A DNA stretch of 64,000 nt from Crocodylus rhombifer. Lineage: Eukaryota > Chordata > Crocodylia > Crocodylidae. Numbering within the stretch: the stretch's first letter is position 1; the number at the start of each line of letters is the position of its first letter. The stretch covers positions 1-64,000 of the forward strand of contig JAVSML010024439.1 in NCBI GenBank assembly GCA_038503035.1. Reading direction: 5' to 3'. The notes under the pieces were generated by a model. That model was not told the DNA's origin and ran no database searches. It worked only from the letters and a program-made list of their open reading frames with translations. Positions 42,901 through 54,900 of this stretch are shown in pieces. Both the position numbers and the translations under genes were made by a program.

Positions 42901-45900
42901 GACAAGCTGCCTGTAGCTCTGTCCCCGGGTCCCATTTACTGCCCAGGGCAGTGCCTGCCCCTGCCCCTGCCCCAGAACCAATCTCTCCTTTACTGTGGGG
43001 GGCCTTGGTCTGCCCTCGCATGGCCCTTCCCCACCACAGACCTACTGGCAAGATGCTGTTCTCCAACCTGCCCGGCTGCATTCCTTTCAATTGGCTATCA
43101 GATCAGTATCGGCCAATATGGCTGGTTAACAATCAGATGAATGGGCCAAAAAAATCTTTATCAGTGCACCCCTACCATTTAGGTTTCTTAGTAGACTGCA
43201 TGATGAAATCAAAAATTTCTCATTTCTGATTTAAAAGGAAATACTCCCACTGTCTCCTGGAGCTTTCACAAAATTCACTTGAATTTATTCCCCCTTTACT
43301 ACACAACTTTTTCTGTGATTAAAATTCAGACACAAGCTAGTTAAGAGTCGCCATCAACAGCCCTGAGAAAGGACCTCCATAAACAATGCTGCTGAGGTCA
43401 AAACTGCTGGGCAGGTTCAATCATTGTGAAGAGAGCAGCTGTCTTTGATAAGCGTCACCAACACATGCCAACCAAGCATGACCAGCCTAAAGTGACAGTT
43501 TTTAACATGATGGAGTACAGTTGAATTAACGATACTGTATGGGACTAACAGAGACTGCTGCTGGCAGTGATTAACTACTGGTTTTCTACTGCTCCTTTAA
43601 ACAGCATTCACAGTAGTTCCTAATCCCCAAAGTGCCCAACAAGTTTAGATATAACCAGAGAAATACCTTGATTATTTTCTGAATGCTGCTTTTAAGGCGT
43701 AAATTAGGCTCTGAAGACAAATTCCCTGGGTATAACTGCTGTAAAGGATGGGAAGGAAGGTTGCAGAGACCAGACATCAGAAACAAATGACAGGAGCTCT
43801 GAATACCTCAAGCTGCAGCTTCAGGAGATTTCATATGTGCTCAGCACTTTTGGAGAAGAGAATCTTGGTTTAGCTGATGAATTTTCAGTGTTTCTATGAC
43901 TGCAAATTTTGGCATGAACCTCTCTGAGCATCAACTAGGGGAGGCATTGTAAAATGCTTTGAGAACTTAGCATAGAGTACTCAACAGCTTTTTGACAAGC
44001 TATTTACTGCTTTTACAAAATAAGTCTATGAACAATTCTAAGAAATTTGCATATACAGGGTATAACTGTCTCTTCTCTCAGCTCCTTGCATTGCTAGTCT
44101 CACTTGCCAGCTCCATACTCCTTTACAGAGCTATCTTTTTCCTGATTTGTTGCTGCCAGTTCTTGCACCTTCCCCAGATTCTTCTTGAGTCCAATTTTCT
44201 TGTCCCTACCTACTTGTACAGCTTTCCTCAGTCTCTTCACTTTTCAGCTCCTCATCCAATTTCAGTGTCTTGCTTTCAGCCAACTGGCTCTCAGCCTCTT
44301 CCCATTTTTCATACTGCTTCCTGTTCTCCTAGCCCAAGAAGTACAGCTTTCCTTCTCCCTTGTCTGTCTCCCAGTCTCGTTCTCTTTCCTGCAATCCAAA
44401 CCTCTAAGCCAGTCAGTCGCATTCCCATAATCCCTATAGCCAACTACTCCTTGCCCCCCACCATTAGGATCTAGCTCTTGTACGCTTTGCACTCAAATTA
44501 AACAGCTCCCTCCTCCACATTGCCTGCATAGCACAAGGGGAAGGGTCATTAAGTTTTCAAAAGAAACCCATTTGCTTTCACAGAACATATAAAAACAGCC
44601 ATATTTCTACTTTAAAAAAAAGGCAAACTTGTAGAGATTTTCACCAAGGCACATCCCTGGCATAAAGGCCACTCGCTGCCAAGCGTAAAGTTCTTGCTCC
44701 AAAGCATCCTGACCTTGGAGTGTTCCAAAACAAAAAAAAAGAGGTCACTTTTTGCATAGGCAAAACAACATATTGGTCTCTAGCCTCATTCCCAGGAAAA
44801 CAGCTGTACAAAACATCAAATGGGCTCTGATGGCTGCAGTGCAGGACACGGAGTCAGGACTCTCAGGATCTAGTCCTAGAACTGAGAGAACTTAGCAAGT
44901 CAATGCTCTGTTGTTGCCTAATTTTCCCATGGCATGAGGGTGCTGCAAGACTTCAATTAACATTGACCAAATACTCTTAGATCTCAGACTGAAATAAAGA
45001 TAGCTATATTTATAACAACACTATAAAAAGGCAGAGTATCCTATGGAGTAACTAACAAACAAGTTTTCCTCTTAAGGTCTGAGCTCAAATCTCTTTGACA
45101 GGCAAAAGGCAGGTCAAGATGCCACCAGATGCTAGCAATGGCAGTCCTAGCATCTGACAAAGCAGACTGTTCATGCCTCTGCACTAGTTAGTCTCTCAGA
45201 CGCCATGCTGCACTAGCTTGTCTTTCTTCATACCAACATAGCCAACCATCTCTGCATTCATGGAAATCCCTTTGAAGCTTACATGTGAAAACAACTGTCC
45301 CAACTTGCAATAGCTTCTCTCTTCCCACACTACAGAACAGATGGAGAAGCACACAAGCAGAACTTGCACAATAATTCAGGGTAAGAAAAGATGAAATACA
45401 TCAAAAATACGAAAGAAATGTTACCCTTGTGCTTCCTCAAGAAAGAAGATATGGACTAGAAACAAAATAAGTTAAGTCTAAGTGGTCTTGTAGACAAATT
45501 TAAAAATCACATAAACAGCCCAATACTTACTTTTTCTGAAGGATTTGTGATTGTTAATAGCTCTGTGTCTCGATATCGTTTGCAGTATCTCAATGCTTCA
45601 ATCCAAGTTCCAGTGCGACTCCTTTCAATGCAATAGCAATGTCCATGCCAGTAGTGCCAGCAAGGGGCTTGAGGACAATTCAATGTGAACGTGGCTTTAA
45701 GGAATTAAAAATAAAAAAATAAAATAAAAACATTTTCTTCCCATATGTAAAAATTATCCAGCCAAATGCATATATAGTAGACAACATCTGACCTAACAAT
45801 ATTTTCACTGTATTTCTTATCAGAATGCTTAAATATTTTAGAAAACGGCTATTTTCAGAGAAACTGCAATGATGCAGTTTAACACGTAATAAATAAATAA

Positions 45901-48900
45901 TTTGCAAGCTGCTCTGGGGTTTAGCTAATTAATCATAAAGTATCTCATCTGTACTGAGTTTAAGGAACCAGTGTAGTTATGAGACCTGCTAATAAGCCTT
46001 TGTAACCTATAGATTCCAGAAGTCTGATTGTTTGGTTAGTTATAAAAAAAAAATGAATGTTCTGTGACCCACAGTACCACAGCTAGAACTAAATACCACC
46101 AAAATGTGGGCAACTCCAAATGATCCCACTCATCTTAGCAATTTATCTTAACAACTTATATTACATTTTAACTACAATTTTATTTTCCACATTAAAAAAG
46201 TAATTATTTCAAATCTACAACAAGGAAGACGAGTCTCTGATTCACTGAACGTTTTTGGTAGAGGTGCACTGATCTATCGATTGCATATCGGATCAACACT
46301 GATAAAAGGGAAATTTATCTTATCAGCTATCAGCTTTTTTTGGCTGATGTAGCAGATAATTTTCACCGATAAACATAATTAAGCCTTCCTGCCAGGGCCC
46401 CTGGATGCCACGTGCATGCATGTGGTCACACACATACACATGGCCAGGAATGCAGCCAGGTAGCATGGAGAATACCTCCCTGCAAGTAAGTCTGTGGAAG
46501 GGAAGTGGGGGAGGTAAGGGGCATGGGGGAGGCAAACAGAGGCCCCCGCAGTGAGGGAGGGAGTAGGGCAGGGACTGGGGGCACTGCCCAGACATGGCGG
46601 TAAAAGGGACTTGGGGTTGGAGCATGGAGAGGGATGGAGCCACGGGCAGCTCATCCAGGGGTGTGGGTGGAACAGCTTCCTGTCCCAATGGGGGAGGCAT
46701 GGGGGGGCACGTGCCCCCTCAGATTTGTACGTGGGGCAGGTGCAGAGTGCTCACTGTGGGCTCAGGGCTGTCCGCTCTGATGCCTTTGTCCCAGGAGCCT
46801 TGCACCCCCCCTTGTCCACCTGGCACCAGTGGGGGTAGTGAGTTGTGCCTCCTGCTGCTGGGTGGGCAGGGAGTGTGTAGCCAGCGCAGGGCTTCTGAGA
46901 CAAAGGCAGCAGGGCAGACACCCCCAAGCCTGCAGTGGGCAACCCGCACCCACCCTCACTCCACTTGGCTCTGCTCCAGTTAAAAGCATCCCCGCACTTA
47001 AAAATGGTGGTGGCAGCTACAGCTCATTTGACGAGCTTTAGTTCAAGCACCCCGCTGCTATTTTTAAGTGCCAGTACACTGATCCCCTGGATGAGCTGCC
47101 TGAGGCTCCATCCCATTCCCCACCCCAGCCCAGGGTCCCATTTACCACCCTGACTGGACAGCGCTCCTCCCCCACCAGCCCCTGCCCCTGCCCCTACTCC
47201 ACTCCCTCCCTCACAGTGGGGACCTTGATCTGCACCCCACAATGCCCCTTCCCCTTTACAGTCTTACCTGCAGGGAGCTGCTCTCCACACTGCCCAGCTG
47301 CATTCCTATAGCTCTCCTTTCAGATCGGTATCGGCCAATATGACTGGTTACTAATTGGCTATCAGTATTGGCCAAGAAAATCTTTATCGGTGCACTCCTA
47401 ATTTTGGGGCCTTAAAACTGTTAGTATCTCAGTGTTTGAAAGTGTTTTTGTTCAAATCAACAATTGCTGAGATGCTCCATTTAAACATAAAGCTTAATGA
47501 TGCAGCAAACTTACTGAAAACTTGGTAGATCCCAGAGAACATATGCATGTAGGTACTCGCAGCCACGTCTGCTTACACACCCTGTACCTCTTTCAATAAT
47601 GCAGTTAAACACACAAGATGCTTACTGCACAGTATCTTGTTACTAATGCTTAGTAGTGTCACAGGGCACAAACCGTGATGCGATACTACTATGCAGCAGT
47701 AAAGAGCTACTACACAGTCAGCATCACCAGGAAGCCATGCACCAATAACAACAGTTACTGCACAATCATTTAGTATTTAGGTATGCAAGTATTACATGAC
47801 TGCAGTAACAACTGCACAGTCAGCATCTGGTGTAGATGCAGCCACTAAGTTAGAAGGCAGATGAAACTAGAGGTGCACCGATATATCAGTCCATATCATA
47901 TCAGCACCAATAAAAGCAATACTGACATTACCAGTAATTGGCTTTTTTTTGGCTGATGTGGCCGATGTCGCTAATAAATGCCATGTGCATGCCTGCAGCC
48001 GCAGCATGCACATGGCCAGGAATGCAATCCGGCAGCTTGGAGTACGGGGAGGGGAAGGGAGAAGAGCATGGGGGCTGCATTTCAAGGCCCACATGGTGAG
48101 GGAGAGAGTGGGACTGGGGCTGGGGCAGGTGCTGCCCAGCCAAGGTGGGGCAGGGTGGGGCATGGGATGGAGCCACAAGTGGCTTGTCTGGGGGGCATGA
48201 CTACCGCCACAGCGTGCACCTCCAGGGGAGGCATGGGGGCACATGCTCCTGGATCTGTGCGTGGAGCAAGGGCAGGCTGCCCACTGCAGGCTTGTGGGCA
48301 GGGGTGGCACCAACCTCTTCCTGCTGGCGAGGCTGGGCTGGGGCTGCGCTTGAGGTGGGAAAGAGAGGGGCAAGAGGCAGCAGCACTGGGAGGGTGATTA
48401 TGGGGCAGTTACAATGAATTTTGGTGTAGTGCTAGCCCTCCCATAGCCACCCCTCCCAGCACCACTACTGCCCATCCTGCCACACCTGGCCCAAGCGCAG
48501 CCCCAGCCCAGCCCCCACTCCAAGCCCACAGCAGGCAGCCTGCCCTCACGCTGTACACAAATTGGAGGGGGGGAGCGCACATCTCCCCTGGGGTGAGCAC
48601 AGCTGCGGGAGCTGTCCCCTCCCTCCAGATGAGCCACCTGTGGCTCTATCCCATACCCTGCTCCATCCCAGCTGGGCAGCGCCTACCCTGCCCCTCCCCT
48701 GCTCACACCCCTTCTCCCTAGCAGATTTACCAGCCGGATGCTGCTCACCAAGCTGCCGGGCTGCATATTGTGAACTGGACTGGTACTGGCCGATATGGCT
48801 GGTAATCAGTCACTGGTATCTGCCCAAAAAATCTTTATCAGTGCATCCCTAAATGGTAAAAAACATGATGATCCTTGACTGACTCTGTAAAAGTCAATGC

Positions 48901-51900
48901 TATCAATTATGACAATTATCAAAATGTTGTTAATATATAACTGAAGTGTCTGTAACTATTACAATATTGTTCATCTACTTCAAACAATAAGGAAAAACAC
49001 CTTCCAGTACTAGGAGAAAACCTCTGTCAAAATGCTAGTGGCACCTATTCTTTGGTCTGTTTATGCTGCAGAATGAGGAATAGTTTTATCTTAAATATTG
49101 TCCTACTTGCAAACAGACAACACTTTCTTCCCCCAACACACGTGCTTGTGCACACGTACATGTTTCTATTCTAAAAAATAGCTTTGGTTTCTATAACGCA
49201 GGGGTGGGCAAAATGCGGCCTACCAGGCCATTTTATCTGGCCCATGGGACCCCTAAAACATTTAGAAAATTAATATTTATCTACCACTGGCTGCCTGCCA
49301 TGTGGCCCTCGATGGCTTACCAAAACTCAGTAAGTGGCCCTCCACCCAAAATAATTGCCTGCCCCTGCTATAACGCTTTCTAGGGTTTTTTTTTTAAATA
49401 TTTGACAGTCTCTCTGAAAAAACATGCAAAATTAATATAACAGCTGTTGACTTAGATAAACCAACTTGTAGTAAAAAGAGGTATAAATATACTCTTTCCC
49501 ATCCTTCAGGCAACTGTCTGAATAAACCATCAAACCAGGGAAATATATTCCCTGTTGCAGATAGATGTTCTGAACAATCTGAATGATCTATTTTTCCTAT
49601 TTACTCTGCTTCCTGTACAATATATCTGAGCACTGGCAGAGTATCAATCTCCTCCACAAGTGTGAGTCATTTTAGCACTGCCCCCCTTCCTAATTAGCAA
49701 ATGTAGTTGTGGTGAAGGACAGAATAATAATTGGGAAGATTTCTTCTACAACCTCTCTCTTCCTCACTCTAAACCTCCAATATATTCTTAACATTTCACC
49801 TGTAAAACTACTGCAAAATGTGAGGATCTAGTTTCATCTCCAATACCTATTCAGTCCTTGGCCTCCATATAAAGACTGACTACTACTGAATTAATTGCAG
49901 TGACTTTTTGGTTTTTTTGTAAATGTGGACACCTGCCACAAGGAACTGGACTTAGACCAGCAACCCACTTCACATCAGCCATGAGATGATAATAATTTTC
50001 GGTTATGACTAGACTTGGCTACAGAATGATAGTTTCCTCTCACAATAACTGCTAAGCTTCTGAAATTTCTTTTTGTGCTGCATTAAAAACAAAAGAAAAC
50101 CTTTCAAACATTTTTACCAAAAAAATAGAGCTCTGCTGAAACATCCACTCAGGTCAGAAAGATCAAGATTTTCCTTCAGGTCTGTCTCACCCCAGGACTT
50201 CAGAAACCTTTCCATCTGAAAACTTCAATGACAGATATATTTCTGCACAATGCTTTGGTTTCAACAAAACCCAGATTTTTATAAATAAAATGTTTCATCA
50301 TAAGTTCCAACCTACCCTTGTGAAGACCAAGGTGCTGCCAGATCTTAACTAGTGACAGAGTTATCTGAGAGCATTTGCCATTTCATTACCAATCCATACG
50401 TCTTATCAAGCCCCTAACCAATTCAATTTCATTTAACATTGTGACTGGAAAACTATTCAGTATTCTTTCAATCCTTACTCCTTGCATTTCTATAATATCC
50501 CAACCTCCTAAAAGGGCTGGAGCTCTTCTTCAGTGCCTCATAGAGTCTGCAGAACCAACTGCTCCTCACAGCCAAAATCTGCATCACTTGCCTTCACCAG
50601 GCAGAGTTGTTTCGGCTACAAGTGGGGAACGTGAAAAGCAGATGCACAATCAGTGCACAATTTCACCACTGACACATCCTAGCAAAATGCTGCCATGCAT
50701 CATCTGGTAGAGAACTGAACCCAGAACTTTCTGCATGAAGAACTATTTGAGTTTAGGACCCAAAGAGAAACAGAGGAGGAAACAATTCATTGTATATATA
50801 CCAGTATGTTGCAGGAAAGTACTGGAGAATGACAGGCACAATCACCATGGCTTTGCTAAGACATTTCACGGAGTAGTGCAATAACCCTCTTTGGACAACA
50901 GTGCAGCTGGTTGCAGCTGGTGAAAATGTCAGTTCTCTATGGAAGCATGATTACTTCAGTATTTCTCCAAATAATTAAAGCTGATGTCAGAATGCCTCAG
51001 ACAGCATATTATCATTAACTTATTCAATGGTTAACAAGAAGGAATCTTAAAAAGGGACACTGAGAAAAGACTATGTGTGAACCTGTATCTGTTATTAGGG
51101 AAAAAAACAGATCTCTGTTTCACAGGTGATATTGCTCAGCTACATTTTCAGAAAGAATAAGGATGGAAGCAGAGAAATGAAATGTAAAGCTCTCAAATAA
51201 AAGAATAAGGATAACAGTTATACCTAAATCTGTTGAAAGAGTGAAGATACTCCTAATGAAATCCAGAGAGACACCAAGTTGTGCTAAGCACTTCAAATAT
51301 CCAAGCAGCATGCCTAGCAGGGATCCTAAACATCAGTTAGGGACTGAACACAGAGTTAAACTTAAGACTGCTGTTTTAACAAGACTCAGAAGTATATGAA
51401 GCAGCAAAAACATTACTGTAATGTGAAAAATTAAATTGCTGAAGTTGTGTCTTTACATTTTTTCTATATACATGGAAGACAGAAGTTAAAGAAACACAAA
51501 ATTATGAATTCTGCCTTTGAAATGAAACACTACATGAGACTCCTATGTTATGCTTCTCATCAGAGTACTGAGGAAGTAAATGCTTCAATTTACAGTGTAA
51601 CTAGTCATACCTGATATTATGAGGAGAATCAGAGGAAGAAACCTGAAGTTTGCAGGACACGTGGGTTGAAGAGAAGAAAAACAGTCAGAGCAGTGCCATG
51701 AGCAGAGGGTATCCATAGGGAGTATGCGTCTGATACGTAACTGGACAAAACTGATATATGGCATTCTTACCCAAACAGTGAGAGACCACAAAATGTGGAA
51801 AACAGTTACTGGACTATTGCTTATTGTGTGGTGCATTCAGTGGCCATTTGTGATGCCATTCAATTATGGTTTGTACTATGAAAATAGAAAGATTGTATCA

Positions 51901-54900
51901 AATTAAGTCAAATCCTGAATTCTTTATAAAAGCAATGCTTCCCATTGCCCACAAAAAGAGTAGGAGCCAGATTGTTAAAGGTTTTTAGGTGCCTAAAGAT
52001 GCATCTAGACATTCGATATATCTTTTAGAAAATCTGACCCAGGCAGTATACTCAACATGAGAATATTTATCTTGCTGGATTGGCAGCAACTAAACAATTC
52101 AGAATTTTTAGGAAATATTCTAAGCATCAGTGCATAGAACACTATTCATTCTGGCTGAAAAACAACAAAAGCATCTGGAAAGATGGAGGGGTGCTATGAA
52201 TCACCACGAGAGGGTGGCACATACAAAACTTGTGGGGGAGAGTGGAGATGTACTAGAAGCCCTTGGTGTGTGTAATAAGCTCACCCCACAAGAACAAGAA
52301 AGTATGCAACCCTCTAGTCTGAACTCTAAACCCTGAAGTTATTTGCTAAGATCCAGTCTGAGTTGGGCATATCTGAAAGTCTGAACACATCCACGTGTAA
52401 TTATATATAATATGTGCTTTTAGCCCTCAGCTGTGATCAGTGATTTCATTTTGGCATCTTCATGTTCTATATTTGTTTTCCATCCATGATTTTGTAAGAA
52501 TGCTTATACAAGTGAAGGATTTCTAGTTGCTGGCACTTCTGGCTCTATCAGATATTTGAAAATCAAGGTATGTACTTTCTGCCTCTTTCAGTACAAGCAC
52601 CAATCAGCTTTCAGTTAACCATTTTGATAACGATGCTTACATAGAGAAGCAGATGCTTACAAACTGGAGAAATAGACTGGAGAAATGGTCTGCAATCAAT
52701 CAGTTGAGATTCAGTAAGGACAAGTGCAAAATCCTGTACTTGGGACAGAATAACTGCATACACAAATACAGACTGGGGAATGACCGGCTAAGCTGCAGTA
52801 CTGCAGAGAAGGACCTAAGGGTTGCAGTAGACCACAAGCTGAGTATTAGCCAACAGTGTGCTCTTGTTGCAAAAAAAAGACAACAGCATACTGAGCCGTA
52901 TTGACAGGAGTGTCACTTGCAAATCAAAGAAAGTGATTCATGAACACAAGCCACCAATGCAGTGCTGCAGCCAGCAAAGCAATAAAACTCTGGCTTGCAT
53001 CTCCTGATGCATCTCAAGCAAGACCTAAGAAGTCATCCTCCCACTTTACTTGGCCTTGGTGAGTCCGCAGCTGGAATACTACATCCAATTTTGGGCTCCA
53101 CACTTTAGAAAGGACATGGAGAAGCTTGAGAGAGTCCAAAGGAGAGCCATGCGCATGATTAGAGGTCAAGAGAGTGGGCCTTATGAGGAGAGGCTGAGAG
53201 GCATGGGACTCCAGCCTGGAGAAGAAAAGGCTCAGGGGTGACTTGGTGGCAGCCTATAAGTATATACAGGGTGTGCATCAGGAACTGGGAGAGCATCTGT
53301 TCCCCAGGGCACCCCAAGGGATGACAAGGTCTAACCGTTACAAACTACTAAAAGACCATTTTAGACTGAACACAAGGAAAAACTTCTTTACCATCTGTAT
53401 CTTGAGAGTTTGAAATAGCCTCCCTCCAGAAGTGGTGCAAGCACCTACTCTGGATCTTTTTAAAAAATGCCTGGATGCTTATGTTGCTGGGATCATCTGG
53501 CCCCATCTGATTTCCTGCCCCTAGGACACGGGCTGGACCCAGAAGGTCCCTTCCAGCCCAAATGTCTATGAAATCTATGACGTTTATTCTTCTGCTCTAT
53601 TCAGCAGGAAGGGCCTCACCTGGAGCACTGTGTCCAGTTTGGGGCCCCATACTTGACGATGTGGACAGTTTGAAAAAGTCCAGTGCAGAGCAACATAAAT
53701 GATAAGGGGCCTGGCAAGCAAAACTTATGAAGAAAAGCTAAAAGAACTAGGGTTATTTAGTCTGAAGAAGAGAAGACTGAGGAGGGATTTGATAACAGTC
53801 TTCAAGTACCTGGAGAGCAATTAGAGAGAGGATGAAGGTGGGCTTTTCCCTGTGGCTATAGGGGACAGGATTATGAGAAATGGCCTCAAGCTGCAGCAGA
53901 GGAAATAGAGGTTGGAGATTAGGAGGGTCATTTCTGACTATGAACGTGGTCAAACATTGGAACAGACTACCTAGGAAGGTTGTGAAATCTCCATCCTTGG
54001 AAGTTTTCAAAAGCAGGTTAAACAGACACTTGGCTGGGATGGTTTATTCAGAGACGGTCCTGCCTTGAGCAGGGGGCTGAACAAAATGACCTTATGAGGT
54101 CCCTTTCAGCCCTACTTTCTTATGACTATATATGAACAGACCCACCACTGTTATGAAAAAGGAGGTTCCTTTACAGTCTTTTAACTTTAACAGCCAGAAA
54201 GAAGAAATCTAACACTACTGATCACTTTTTAAAATATGGCTTTTTTCTGCACATTATGTAAATGTCACCTTGAAGCTATATCCTATATTTGTATGACATT
54301 TTGGTAGTCATTTTGCCTGTCTATAATCACATTCTAGCCTCTTATTTTTCAGAGATTTTCTACACAGTATCCAAGCGAGTTAATTGTAAACTGCAAATCA
54401 TCCATTACTTGTAATTCAGGAAGTATTTCATCATGATAGCTATCAGATTTAAGAGGTTTCAAGTCACAGCAAAATTACACAAAACCTGAGCCCTACTGGA
54501 TCCCAGTCCAAAGACATGTATTGACTGGTAATGAATGTTTGTTTATTATGAAGCTCAACTGATGATATATAGTCGTATTATGAAAACAAAACAATTAGCC
54601 TTGATCTGCATGTGTGTGTGTGACTCCCACGGGGAGCCCCTATTGTGTTGCGTCTGTACTTTAGGGAAGTGTTTCCATTGCTACCCCTTTGAGGGATCAC
54701 AGGATGTGTTCTTTGCTATATGAAGGCAGATCCCATTTCTACTTTCTGACCAATATAAACTGAGAGTTCTTAAAGAGCCGAAGGGATGTAGGGGAAGGGT
54801 CTGTCTATACCATGTCCCTTAAGTCACTTAAGTATTTAAATATTATGTTAATCAATACATTTAAATCGAGACTGAATATTTCAGGAAACAGAGACTTTAA

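Noticed and set aside
42009..43140. Plus-strand ORFs of 179 and 204 codons
   Set aside because: Both are inside hAT-like copy B; GC-rich low-complexity translation without domain signatures.
43992..44474. 160-codon plus-strand ORF rich in Leu, Ser and Pro
   Set aside because: Produced by a CT-rich stretch; no domain and no splice context.
51585..51836. Minus-strand ORF with a hydrophobic stretch and a GTATGA donor
   Set aside because: Looked like a possible membrane exon, but no suitable acceptor or phase was found and its place in intron 1 does not fit.
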